Source: Rachicladosporium sp. CCFEE 5018 | Lineage: Eukaryota > Ascomycota > Dothideomycetes > Cladosporiales > Cladosporiaceae | Direction of reading: 5' to 3' | Assembly (NCBI GenBank): GCA_002077045.2 | Contig: KZ111174.1 | Coordinates: forward strand, 121,615-185,614 | Length of the DNA: 64,000 nt | Part shown: positions 41,765 through 52,500 of the stretch, piece by piece | How the letters are laid out: each line of letters opens with the position of its first letter | Numbering within the stretch: the stretch's first letter is position 1 | Program-made: the position numbers and the translations under genes | Notes under the pieces: generated by a model | Database searches by the model: none | Told to the model about the DNA's origin: nothing | What the model saw: only the letters and a program-made list of their open reading frames with translations

Positions 41765-42499
41765 TCACCTCATCAGTCCTCCAAGATCCCGCTCCATCCC
41801 AGTGACCCGTTCCTCCAGGCCCCTTTTCTTCCTCTCGAGCTCCATGACCTCTTCTTCCTCTCTCTCCAGATCCTCTTTCGTCATCACCTGGCCCTCGTCA
41901 TCCCCTCCCTGCTCCTCCACAGCCTCCCCACCTACGCCATCACCACTCTCCCACCGTCCCTTCATTCTCTCCAGCTCTCTCGTCTGCCTCGCCACTCTCT
42001 CCTCATAGTGCGCCACATTAGCCTCCAACTGCTGCTGGCGCCGTCGCAGCTCAGACATCCTTGCCGCAGCGCCGGGAATGGGGTAGACTGCCGCCAGCTT
42101 CTCGGCACCCTGCAGTAGAACTTCAACGTCGATCTCGCCTTTTGGTCGCGATCCGGCTTCCGGACGGCGAGTAGCTTGGTAGAGATCCCCTCCCAGAACA
42201 GCAGCGACAGCTTTATTCTTCGGCTGGCGGGCTGTGTAGGTTGGATGGACTGTTGCACGTCGAGATGCCTGGGTCGCGGGCCGGCTGTAGTCTGTCCCCG
42301 TTGGCTTCTGAGGCAAGGAAGGCGCCGCCAGGTGGTACAGAGCGCGTTCATGGGCTTCCGTGTCACGGATCAGAGATGTGATGTCATGGGTTGAGAGCAG
42401 AGCGTTCGTGAAGATTTTTGGGCCAGGGAAGGAGAGCTCAGCTATGGAAGTTGAGCAGAGGGAGATCTGTTCCAGATGAGACGAGAGGAGGGATGCCAT
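41765..42499 (-). CDS. SPC34: DASH/Dam1 complex subunit SPC34
   Basis: Single exon, 244 aa. The N-terminus M-A-S-L-L-S-S-H-L-E-Q-I-S-L-C-S-T-S-I and the following F-P-G-P-K-I-F-T-N-A-L-L and H-D-I-T-S-L-I-R-D-T-E-A-H-E-R-A-L are the family signature of Spc34. The C-terminal half is a coiled coil (about 165-240: R-M-S-E-L-R-R-R-Q-Q-Q-L-E-A-N-V and later R-E-E-E-E-V-M-E-L-E-R-K-K-R-G-L). The DASH complex forms rings or oligomers on microtubules and couples kinetochores to them in mitosis. The gene is divergent from RPN3 and convergent with the WW-like gene. Confidence 0.95.
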   Translation of the reverse strand: MASLLSSHLEQISLCSTSIAELSFPGPKIFTNALLSTHDITSLIRDTEAHERALYHLAAPSLPQKPTGTDYSRPATQASRRATVHPTYTARQPKNKAVAAVLGGDLYQATRRPEAGSRPKGEIDVEVLLQGAEKLAAVYPIPGAAARMSELRRRQQQLEANVAHYEERVARQTRELERMKGRWESGDGVGGEAVEEQGGDDEGQVMTKEDLEREEEEVMELERKKRGLEERVTGMERDLGGLMR

Positions 42500-42868
42500 T
42501 GGTTTGTACTACACAGACTTCCTTTGAATGCAGTAGGGTGGAAGCCTAGTCCCAGCAATCCAATAGATCCAATGAAGGTGATTCCTACCCTTCGATCGAG
42601 TGACTCAGTCGATCAGCTGTTCAGTCGCAGAATATCGTGTCAAACCGCGCTGGCTGTGCAATGTTTGCAAGACCCCAAAATCAACACGAGGCAAGTGAAG
42701 TGTAGTCGCGTCTGAGCGCGTCGCTGACATAATGAGAGTTCCAAGCTCGAGGCGGAATGAGGCCGCGTCTTGACTTCGACTATGAACGCTGGCTTGAACA
42801 TCACTGCGACTGCACGCGACAACACCGACAATACTGCACATCCACTTCTTCTCCCCACACACCTCAGT
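42500..42868. other. Divergent SPC34/RPN3 promoter region
   Basis: 369 bp. It contains a 21-bp pseudo-palindrome at 42594-42614 centred on TGACTCA (42601-42607), an AP-1/bZIP-like element. No gene is seen. Confidence 0.5.
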
Positions 42869-44498
42869 ATGGCGGACAAGATGGACATCGATGCCGTCAA
42901 TGGCGAGAAGCAGGCCGAAGCCGTCGCCCCGGTCCAAGAAAAGCCCGTTGAGCGCAGTGCGTACACCTGCGTTGCCTCACGCTGAAGATATCCATATTGA
43001 CAAACCCCTCCAGTAATCACCGACAACTTCATTCTCTTAGCTCAAGCCGTCGAGACATTCGATGCGCGCTTCACACTCCGCGCCTTGCGATCGATATCGA
43101 CCGTCCGGAAGGCAAAGAACACCCCCGCGCCCATACTGCATGGCATAAGAACAGCATTCCCGAAGCCAGACTTTCCCGCGCGGAAGGTGCTGGAGTCGGT
43201 CTTGCCACAGAAGGGAGAGGCACTGCAGAATGGATCGAGTACGCCAGTGAAGGGCGGGGATGAGGAAGTGATACCCGAGATCTGGTCGTACCTGGGCGTG
43301 CTGGTGCAGGTATGTGGAGTGATGGGAGCTAGCGAGATTGAGAACACAACGCTGATCAGTGTAGGTCTATCTCTACGACACGCAGCAATATCAGAAGGGC
43401 GCGGACTTCAGTGACAAGTTCGTTGACAAATTGCGGAGCTTCAACCGGAGAACACTAGACCCAATAGGTGCCAAGGCTTACTTCTACTACTCACTCTTCC
43501 ATGAACAGCTCGATCCGAAGCCGCCATCACGGCAGTCTCCGGTCATCGAGATCCGACCAAAGCTACTGCAAGCACAAAGATCTGCCGTGATCCGAAAGGA
43601 TGCCGACACCGAGGCGGCTGTCACAGTCTTACTCCTCCGCAGCTACATCTCCACAGCCGACATTACCCAGGCCGATCTTCTTATCGCACAAACCCAGTTC
43701 CCTTCCACAGCATCAAACAACCAAGTCTGCCGCTACCTCTACTACCTCGGCCGAGTGCGCGCTATCCAGCTCGCCTACACCCAAGCGCAAGAGCACCTCG
43801 TCTCAGCAACCCGCAAGTCTCCCACCTCCGGCCCAGCAATAGGCTTCTACCAACAAGCAACAAAGCTCCTTATAGTGGTTGAGCTCCTCATGGGCGACAT
43901 CCCCGAACGTTCGCTCTTCCGCCAGCCACAACTCGAATCCGCACTCTACCCTTACCTCAAGCTTGTCCAAGCAGTGCGCGTCGGCGATCTTGAGGCCTTC
44001 CTCAAGTGCGTGGAGACTCACTCAGCGCAATTCCGCAAAGACGGCACCTTCACTCTCATTCAGCGCCTCCGCCAAAATGTCATCAAGACCGGCGTTCGGA
44101 TGCTGTCCCTCTCCTACTCCCGCATCTCCCTCCGCGACATCTGCACCCGCCTCCACATCTCCTCCGAAGAGTCAGCCGAGTACATCACCGCCAAAGCCAT
44201 CCGCGACGGGGTGATCGAAGCCTCGCTCGATCATCAGAACGGGCACATGCTCACGACGCCTCCCAAAGATGCTTACGGCACGACGGAGCCGAGTGAGGCA
44301 TTTCATGCGCGGATCAGCGCACTGCTGGGCATGAGGGATGAGTGCGTGATGGCTATGCGGTATCCGATGCATAAGCATAAGCAGGAGATCGCTGAGGCTG
44401 CGAAGGCTAGGGAGAGAGAGCGGGAGATCGCGAAGGAGATTATTGAGGGTGAGGGGGACGTTGATGAGGGGGATGAGGGAGGGTTTGAGGGGATGTGA
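42869..44498 (+). CDS. RPN3: 26S proteasome regulatory subunit RPN3
   Basis: Three exons (42869-42956, 43014-43309, 43365-44498) give 505 aa; yeast Rpn3 has 523. The N-terminus is acidic and disordered. The body is helical (I-T-D-N-F-I-L-L-A-Q-A-V-E-T-F-D-A-R-F-T-L-R-A-L-R, then F-N-R-R-T-L-D-P-I-G-A-K-A-Y-F-Y-Y-S-L). The PCI domain follows, with R-H/N-I-I-K-T-G-type helices, I-S-L-R-D-I-C-T-R-L and S-A-E-Y-I-T-A-K-A-I-R-D-G-V-I. The lysine/arginine- and acid-rich C-terminal tail (R-E-R-E-R-E-I-A-K-E) is typical. Rpn3 is a lid subunit of the 19S particle and helps hold the deubiquitinase Rpn11. Confidence 0.96.
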
Positions 44499-44664
44499 GG
44501 GGTGGTGTACGAGGCTGAGGTGCACCGTTGCACCGGGTGCTCACGTGCCTAGTAAGGTCGACGGCAGGTATGTACTTATAGACGACGCTGCAGCAGCTAA
44601 TCAGCAACAATGCATAGCGTATTCATGATGCGGTCTCAAGATTCACTGAATCTCTTACTTACGA

Positions 44665-44974
44665 CTATTCGACCTCGAGGACCCGAACGGCCGGCATCGC
44701 GGTACCTGGTGCTGGCCATCCATGCATTTCAATGTCTTCTAGCATATACATTGTGCGTCGCGAGAGGCGGCGAGGCAGTGGCACCTGACTGTTGCTGTGG
44801 AAGGGAAGCATTGGCTGAGTGTGACCTATCGTTATTGATCAGTTGCAGGCATTGTCTGACTGGCATTGAACGCTTACGACCGCGGAAGCGGAAAGCAACA
44901 TAGATCGTTATGATGGCGAGAACACTGGCGATGAGACCGAAGGCAAGTTGGACGAGGGTGTCTTGATCCATCAT
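44665..44974 (-). CDS. Small single-pass membrane protein, family copy A
   Basis: Two exons (44878-44974, 44665-44825) joined by a 52-nt GT-AG intron in phase 1 give 85 aa. Residues 1-8 are acidic and polar (M-M-D-Q-D-T-L-V). One membrane helix runs about 9-28 (L-A-F-G-L-I-A-S-V-L-A-I-I-T-I-Y-V-A-F). An Arg-rich stretch (R-F-R-G-R, later R-R-L-S-R-R) follows, then the tail motif Y-M-L-E-D-I-E-M-H-G-W and the end R-V-L-E-V-E. By the positive-inside rule the tail would face the cytosol. Three more copies occur in this window with the same intron position and a second exon of identical 161-nt length, which is the main evidence that this short gene is real. I recognise no named family. It is closest to copy B. 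Either ATG of the initial pair could be used. Confidence 0.85.
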
Positions 44975-46371
44975 GATGGTTTGACCTTCGCTAATCTTTG
45001 ACCTATGTACGTTAGCCATGCATAGGGGATGAATTGCCTTAATGAGGCCGCACCGATCGCAAACGCAGTTCTAGGGAGTAATGCTGATTCCAAACGAGTC
45101 GCGGTGAGCACATCCAGGGATGACTTCACTTAATCGTAGGCGGTAGTACACATGGTTCCGGTAGGATTCGCAGTGTTGTGTGAAACATTACCGTTAATCG
45201 TTCACTTTGCTGGATCAGACGAAGGGAGGAGCGAGACAGCATGCTTCACGAAGAGGCATCTTATACGTCGCTCTGCCAGCACAGCCATTGTCAAAGGATG
45301 TGCGGCTTCCTACCCAGGAGGCGAACGAATATGGCTTGCAACTTCGTGATCTCCGGCAAGGATGCGCAGGTGAATCGCGAGGCGACAGGCCAGATCTTAC
45401 CAGAGCTTGCGTGCTAGTATCGGCCCGCCGGGCATGCATAATATATGGCCGGCATGATCCTGGCCAGTTTCAAAACACATCACGTGTTCAGCGGCAGATG
45501 TGAACGGCATCTGGCTTTATCGGCTGGCATTTGTTGACCCTTGTAGCCTCAGGCCACAATCGCTACGACACCCAAAGATCAACGGAAGTGAAAGACTCTT
45601 ACTTGAGGTGAGATCCCGAATCTATACGCCATACCAAGGCCGGGCCATTGCAACCAGAAAGTTGTAGGTGAGAACCAGGTTCGAAGGCATCATCAGCAGC
45701 GTCCGACGCCATCCTGTTCATGGAGTCGCTGCTCAAGGGTCACTGGACTGAGCCCGCGCTGCGAGTGCAGCAAGGTGTCATGCTGCTCTCGAAATGCCGC
45801 CTTCCTCACCAAGAGGCACGCTCACTAACTGTGGCTTGCCAATCGCACTGCACTGCGACCTTCTTTGGAATCCGCAGCGAGGCCAGCATCGCAATTTTTG
45901 TCCTCAAGCGTGGATGACGCTGTCAGAAGATCCAGTCCTGAGGGGGACCAGGATCGAAGCATTTCCACTCTGCCTGCTTGCAGTCGTAAATTGCAGATGC
46001 TTACTAGCAACCCAGAGCATGGTATATGCATGTCTACATTTACATGCGCCTTACCTAAGTGCCAAGGTATGTTTCCGTACGGAAACATTTCTTGGCAAGC
46101 ACGGAAGATGACATAAGTGGAACACATGATCGACGCTAGCGGTTGCCCTGTGTACCTTACTTCTACGGGGATTCGGGGCCGCACTCACTGCAGTACAATC
46201 TGATCAATACACTAAACTCATTATTCGGGCATTGTGTCCTCCAAGCTCGGAGATTTCCGACCCTACCAGCGCATCAACATTGGGCGGTGCCGGACTCCAG
46301 CTCTCATTCTGCCTCCGTTAACGACTCTCATCAGTCCTTCTGCCAATAAAGTCTCATTCCATCGCTCACTA
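44975..46371. other. Gene-poor region between family copies A and B
   Basis: About 1.4 kb. I find no supported coding sequence. It contains the near-palindrome at 46061-46096. Confidence 0.45.
46061..46096. repeat. 36-bp near-perfect palindrome
   Basis: The central 20 bp, ATGTTTCCGTACGGAAACAT, equals its own reverse complement. It is flanked by GCCAAG on the left and CTTGGC on the right, so the arms extend to 18 bases with two mismatched positions. It lies between family copies A and B, outside any gene I can support. It could be a dimeric protein-binding site or a hairpin. Confidence 0.8.
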
Positions 46372-46683
46372 CTACTCTACCTCCAGTACTCGAGCAAATG
46401 GCGCTGCTACCCCTTCCTCCAGCCAGCCATGCGTTTCGATGTCCTCTAGCATATATGTTGCGCGTCGCAAGCGGCGGCGTGGTGGGTAACGGATATCCTG
46501 GCGACCGAGAGGTAGCAGTAGCCGGCTGTGACCTATGATCGATCAGCTTCGAACCATTGACTGGACGGACTTGGATTGCCGCTTACGATTGCGATATCGA
46601 AGTGCGACGAAGATTGTCACAATTGCCAGTATTGATCCGATGAGACCAAACAAGAGCTGAACGAGAGTGTCCTGCTCCATCAT
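46372..46683 (-). CDS. Small single-pass membrane protein, family copy B
   Basis: Two exons (46587-46683, 46372-46532) with a 54-nt intron in phase 1 encode 85 aa, the same lengths as copy A. It opens M-M-E-Q-D-T-L-V-Q-L-L-F-G. The membrane helix I-G-S-I-L-A-I-V-T-I-F-V-A-L leads into R-Y-R-N-R, followed by the basic cluster P-P-R-R-R-L-R-R and the tail Y-M-L-E-D-I-E-T-H-G-W. It ends R-V-L-E-V-E exactly like copy A, so A and B are the closer pair. The linker between the helix and the tail motif has diverged freely while the tail has not, which points to selection on the protein. The function is unknown. Gene order A-B-C on one strand suggests tandem duplication. Confidence 0.85.
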
Positions 46684-47746
46684 CTTGATGTCAATATGAC
46701 AACGCGAGCCACTGATGTGGCTTCAGGTTGACGGCAGCAGCGATGAGTGCTGTCACGAGGCGCTATGGCGTCGGACTATTGTTGAGATATGGCTTGCTCG
46801 AACGCGATCGCGAGTCGCGTTTGGTCTTGACTGTATTCGTCGTTGGCAATGCTGGGCTGGGGGGTGGACACGCAGTCCGCGATGTTTTCGATAGCGATCA
46901 GCAACAGGCACATCGAGATCGCTGCCTTTCCTAGGATGAATCCGCTCGACGGAACGTGAATGCCATGTTGATTGTGTTGGACATGTTGTATAGAAGTTTT
47001 GTAAAGTATGAAGGAACTGTTGAGGGAGATCTTGCAAATCCGAGCATGAGGTACTGGAGCGAGACGAGGCTACGTTTAAGTAGCGACCACAGAGATTGCG
47101 CGGTGGCATATTGCTGGCAACTATCAGCAGATGCACTGAAGGGTAGAACAAGAACACGGCACGCAAGCACAGAAAATGCCACGCTAAGCGGAATTCAGTA
47201 ATACACACGTGAATACACCACATTGCGCGTTACAATTCAGAGGCGCTACACCAGCAATGACACGCTATACCGCATTGAGGGATGTCTTGCCGAACGAGCG
47301 CGTGGCAGTGCTGGACATTATCTCCATCCCACACCGTCCTTCAACCCTGCACTCGCATACGACCTGCATAGCCGGTAGATCTGAGGGACAAGGTCCGACG
47401 AATTGGCATGGTTGCCTTTGGAAGCGTCAATCGAAGTCTTGTTCGTTGACAAGGCTTCGCTCGCCAACGTCCAAGCAATCTGTGGGCGAATCTGCACGCA
47501 AAGCGCGCCACGTACCTTGGCACCTGCACCGGACAGGGTTTGACGTACGGACGAGCTGCCACCGTGGGACGCCTTGAGTCGACTAGCTGGTGTCGACATT
47601 CGCTGACATGTCTACTACATTGTGCCTGTAAGGGATGAGATTGAAGATACCTCAGGCATCTTCGCACGAGTATGTTCGCTCCGCGGTACACTCTTAGCTT
47701 TGAGATCCTGTATCGTGGGTGAGGCTCTATTTCTATACAAGACTTC
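46684..47746. other. Gene-poor region upstream of copy B
   Basis: About 1 kb with no gene I can support. A 45-codon minus-strand frame at 46776-46913 beginning with a hydrophobic segment is the only hint and is not annotated. Confidence 0.4.
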
Positions 47747-47835
47747 TCACTCCACCTCAAGCACTCGTCCACATTGCAACGCGACTCTCCGGTTCCATGT
47801 TCCTCGCTCCTCTCCAAGATGTACCCGTGTCTGTC
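47747..47835 (-). pseudogene. Possible degenerate exon-2 relic of the small membrane protein family
   Basis: The minus strand here reads Y-I-L-E-R-S-E-E-H-G-T, which lines up with the tail motif Y-M-L-E-D-I-E-x-H-G-W at six of eleven positions. In another frame it then ends R-V-L-E-V-E followed by a stop, exactly the ending of copies A and B. The distance between the two elements is seven bases shorter than in copy A, so the frame is broken. I could not find a first exon or the membrane helix upstream. It sits between copies B and C in the same orientation. A chance match cannot be excluded. Confidence 0.35.
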
Positions 47836-47992
47836 TCAACTGGCAACGCGGTAGGGTCCGTAAGTAGTCGCGGAATCTTGATTGTTGTGGGCTTGCCCAA
47901 GCGGACATCCTCCTGTGCCCAAACTCTCGCAATTGCCTATCCCACCTCGAAGTAAGAATAACGATGGAACGGGTCCAAGTCGACACTGGTCA

Positions 47993-48330
47993 TCAGATCT
48001 CTGTGATCCGCGGACTTGGAATGGCGTGACTTTGCTCTAGCCATCCATGAAGCTCAATGTCTTCCAACATGTAGACTGTGAGACGCGAGCGTCGATGAGG
48101 TTGAGCCTGATCCTGAGCATCGTGAACGGGCAAGATTGGACTCGCATGTCGTCCTGAACCCTGTCAGTCTCGGTAGAGTAGTGACGGTCATTGACGGGTC
48201 TAAGGGACGTGGTGCTATGGGCCCAGAGCTACTTACGAGTCCGACTGCGCCAGGCGAAGTAGATCCCAATCAAAGCGAGTATGCTCGCAATGACTCCAAA
48301 GATAAGTTGAATCTTGGTATCCTGGTCCAT
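47993..48330 (-). CDS. Small single-pass membrane protein, family copy C
   Basis: Two exons (48237-48330, 47993-48153) with an 83-nt phase-1 intron encode 84 aa. It begins M-D-Q-D-T-K-I-Q-L-I-F-G-V-I-A-S, with the membrane helix running to about residue 26 (I-Y-F-A-W), then R-S-R-T-R-R-H. The tail has H-R-R-S-R-L-T-V, Y-M-L-E-D-I-E-L-H-G-W and ends R-I-T-E-I. Exon 2 is again exactly 161 nt. The donor GTAAGT is consensus. The acceptor after GGTTCAG is chosen because it alone restores the R-H-A-S-P-I-L-P stretch that aligns with R-H-T-Q-P-M-L-P of copy A. It is most similar to copy D in exon 1. The function is unknown. Confidence 0.85.
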
Positions 48331-49505
48331 CGACGAGTCGGCCCTGGGTCGGAGCTCGCGTGAAAGTCTGCACAGCTCTTGATGGCTGCGAGGTGTTCTG
48401 CTGCGGACGGTCGTGAGTCGATGCCAATGGCACACGAGAGCTAGTCTTGGTGGAAGTGTTGTATTAGTCTTGTCAATGCGGGTTTTTGTCTGCGACTAGA
48501 GAGGAAAGGGCTCGGATAGATGATACTGAATGGCAATGAAATCAGAGGGCAGATTATTTGGGACATATGGGACCTAATATGTACTTACCCAGATCGTAGC
48601 CATTGAAGTGGCTTATCCACTGACCGCAACGCAATACACGCCACGCCATCGAGCGGCAACAATCGAGGCAGCTTATCGTGGCAGAATGACTTGCCACATA
48701 CCGCTCGACATGCGTAGGAGGAGGGGCAAGCGCGACGGGCAGCTGTGGCAACTAGCCAAGTAGCCGCAGCGTGAGAGGCAAGATCTAGAGGTGCATGAAG
48801 GATTGGCTTGGCATTTGCCGCACGCCACACTACTCTAGATTGCTATGTACACTACGTTTGTAGTAGACAAGGGTGCGCGACATTCGTAGTAGACAAGGGT
48901 GCGCGACGTTCGTAGTAGACAAGGGTGCGCGAAATGTCGCGCACCCCTGTTACACTGCAAATATCGGCCAACATGCTGCACCTCGCACCTCAGGCTGCCT
49001 CAAGTTGCGATGAGTTACCGTAGACTGGATTGCGATTCCTTGATGCCACGGGACCCCTCTTCCCCGGGCCCTTTCTCAATGTCCTAAACGATGATGTAAG
49101 TCACTCTCCATAGAAGCAATATGCCACACTGTCAGTGTCTCGAAGTTTTGAAATCTGAAGTCAAGGTGGCCAGCTGTGCGCCCGGTAATGATGACTTAAA
49201 GGTTGGCAGGTACTCTCTGATTGAACAGCGCACGGGCTCAGAAGCTCCGTCGCGATAGTCTGCCTTACATCTCTGTCTGACCGGAACTACACCAGCTCTG
49301 GCTCGCCGCTGAAATAGATCTGTAGTTCGTCGGTTGGGGTGACACGTGCTCCGATGTGAGGGCATGCATCATTTGGTAGTAATTCGCCTTCTGGGGCAGT
49401 ATCGCGACACTCGGTTGACCACTCAACGTCCTCCTGTAGCTTCGAGAGCACACTTCATCAACCTTTACACTCCAGTTGACGTATCGTGTCTCCGTTCCTT
49501 CCAGC
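48331..49505. other. Region between copy C and RPA135
   Basis: About 1.2 kb without a supported gene. It holds the 26-bp tandem repeat and hairpin at 48857-48950. Confidence 0.5.
48857..48950. repeat. 26-bp tandem repeat (three units) ending in a hairpin
   Basis: Three units start at 48857, 48883 and 48909 with the core GTAGTAGACAAGGGTGCGCG and only a few differences between units. Directly after the third core, 48937-48950 (TCGCGCACCCCTGT) is the inverted complement of 48919-48932 (ACAAGGGTGCGCGA) with one G-T wobble and a 4-nt AATG loop. The array is outside genes and looks like a young minisatellite with one inverted partial unit. Confidence 0.85.
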
Positions 49506-52500
49506 TCAAGGTCCAACCTTGAACTCCAGCCTGATTCCCATAGCAGCCAGCTCCACATCCAAATACCTCAACACCCCCGGCACGGCAACAACAGTGACAT
49601 CCTCGCCACCAAGCCACTTCTGCCCACTTCGATCCTCCCAGGCTTCACTGTTGTTCTCGACCACCCCCTTCACCTTTCGACTGCACCGTCGACATCTCAC
49701 GCGATTGGCTTCGACACCCCTACTGCGCGTGTACTGCCCGGCATACGAAGGCTGCGTGCTCAAGAATGAGCCACAAGACTTGCAGATCCAGGCTTTCGTG
49801 TAATCAGAGCAATTCAGCAGACGGTCCTGGAGGAGGAAAGCCGTGCCGTGGGCAAGCAGGGCGTCTCGTTCCATCTCACCGACACGGATACCACCACCCT
49901 TCGAGCGGCCTTTGATCGGCTGACCTGTGAGAGGTGTGACTGGTCCGGTAGTGCGGACTTGGAACTTGTCGTTGACCATGTGTCGAAGACGCTGGTAGTA
50001 GACCACACCGACGTAGATGTCTGCGCCGAGCTCCTGGCCGGTGATGCCAGAGTACATCGGCTCGTTGCCGTAGAAGTTGTAGCCAGCGCGTTTGAGCTGG
50101 TGGCCGAAGTACTCCACTGCTGTCTCGCCTTCATGATCCTTGAACTTGAAAGGCGTCGAGTCCTGAGCCATGCCGTGCAGTGCGCCGGATTTACCAGCCA
50201 GGGACTCGACGAACATACCAATTGTCATTCGGGAGGGGAATGCGTGAGGATTGATGATGATGTCCGGCTGCATGCCAGATTCCGAGAAGGGCATATCGAC
50301 CATCGGCCACTTCTGACTGAGCACACCTTTCTGGCCGTGGCGAGAGGAGAATTTGTCGCCGATGACTGGGGAGCGAGGCAGACGGAGACGTATGCTGAGA
50401 GCTTGACAGGGTTCGCTGGAGCCTGTCTCATTGCCGATGAGCTTGATCTCCTCGATGTAAGCTTCTTCGGGATCTTTGTACCTGTGAAGGTGAGTAATGC
50501 CGTCACGGTTGATATAGTCGCCGGTGATTGGGTCTTTGACCACTGTGTGTGAGGCCGCGATGATGTCGCCCATTTTGACCTTGACACCGATCAATGCTAG
50601 ACCGTCTGCATCAAGCGTGTCCTTCCACTGCGATTTGACGACCCCGCCCTCGGCGAACCCAAACATGTTCGTTACAACCGTACTTCGACTTCGATTCTTG
50701 TTCTCTTCGGTGAGATCGAGCTTCTTGGTCTTGTAGATGGTACCGTGTCCAAAGCCGCGCTCGTGAGCGGACTTGTTCAGTATCATAGCGTCGTCCATGT
50801 CGTACCCGGTGTACGAGATGACAGCAACAACAGCATTTGCGCCATTCGGAAAATTGTCGAGTCCGTACTCGTTGTGCAATGGCGGTCGCACGACTGGTGT
50901 TTGGCCTGTCAGCAGCTTGTACGATTTGTTGTCCGTTCGGTACTTCAGTGCAGTACCTGGTGTACCCATAGTCTGCTTTCCCATTTGACACTGGTACATG
51001 TTCCTAGGAGACTGATTGAAGTCCGAGAAAGGTGTTTGATTCGCAACGATCGAGAGAATGTCAGTAGGATCATATTCCACATGGGTCGAGTCACCAGATG
51101 TGATCTCGAGCTCGGTACAAGCGATCGACATGAAGGGCTGCTCGAACGGACCGACGAAGTCCTCTTTCTCCAGAGGCAGATACTTGACTGGCCGCACCAT
51201 CCGTGCAACAGTGGAGAACATGAACACGCCAGGGAACTGACCGCCGGTTGAGGGTGGGATGTAGCCAACTTCGAGCTGCGCCGGAACGCCATGGCTTCCC
51301 TCAACCTTCCAGTGTCGTATTGTGTCGGCAATGATCTTCGCTTGCTTCTCTGAGCAGTACCCAAGCAGCTTACCGTCAAGTTGTATAGGCATGTGCTCAT
51401 CGACAGTGGCCATAGATCCACCGTTGACGCCCAGTGATGCAAGCACTTTACTCATCTGCGAGACGTCTGATTCAGTAGTCACTATCCGGCATTTGTGTGC
51501 AAGATGATTGAGCAGCCCGCAAGGCGAGCCATCGGGTGTATGCACTGGACACAAAAAGCCCCAGCTCTCGGGCAAGAGCTTCCGTACAGTCGTGGTCTTC
51601 AACTGGGCAAAGAAGCTACCCCTGTGAACCATTCGGAAATGACTGATGAAGCGATAGAAGTTGATCTTCTCGGCAACAACGGTAAACCCAGACGTCTGTT
51701 GCAGATCTAACCCACTAGGACTCACCAGATTACCAGTCGAGAGAAAGTAGTCCAGCGCTTGGCCTAGATTCTCATTCGTCTTCCGGATAGTCTTGGTGAG
51801 AAAGTCCCGTTCGAAGTCTTTGCTCGCGAAAGCAGGGTACTGATTCTGACGTCCCCAGTCTCGTAAAGCGACTCCTATGGACAGCAGCCACTCATCTATT
51901 CGCTCTTTGATGATCATGCCATACAGTGCGCCGGGTAGGAGGATCTCCTGGTTCTGTACTGCATCGGGATTGTCGATCGCACACTCGCCTTCGACCAAAG
52001 CATACAGCTTGCGGACCATGAAGATCAGCATGCGGAACTTGTCGCTGTCATTCTCTTCTGTGACATCGTGCGAGCCAAGATGAGGGAGTACGATCTTTCG
52101 CAGGAATTCGGTACCAACATCATGGTCACTCATGTCGTCGGGCACGTTGAGCACAGGCCTGAACTTCGAGCCCAGGTATGCTCGTGTACTCGATCGGCCA
52201 AAGAAGTTGTAGCCTTTGTACGTTCGCAGCAGCAGCTCTACCCGGTCGATGACGAATTGCTTACCTTCCAGCTGATCCGCTTCCAGTCGTCCAAGTACAC
52301 CCTCGTAAATCTCGCGATCCGTTGTTTCCACTAATGCCTTCAGCACCATCATGACCGGCACCAGGAATTCGTTTTTCCTCCACGAGAATCTGAATGTCAC
52401 ATTCCCGTCGCTCAGATAGTGCAACACATTCGTCTGCGATGTCTGATCCGGCCTGACCGACCGTATCTGTATCCCATACTTTGTGTATGTGTTTCCTCTT

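Noticed and set aside
46776..46913. 45-codon minus-strand frame with a signal-like start, upstream of family copy B
   Set aside because: M-C-L-L-L-I-A-I-E-N-I-A could be a short signal peptide, but the frame has no homologue I know, no clear promoter and a length expected by chance.
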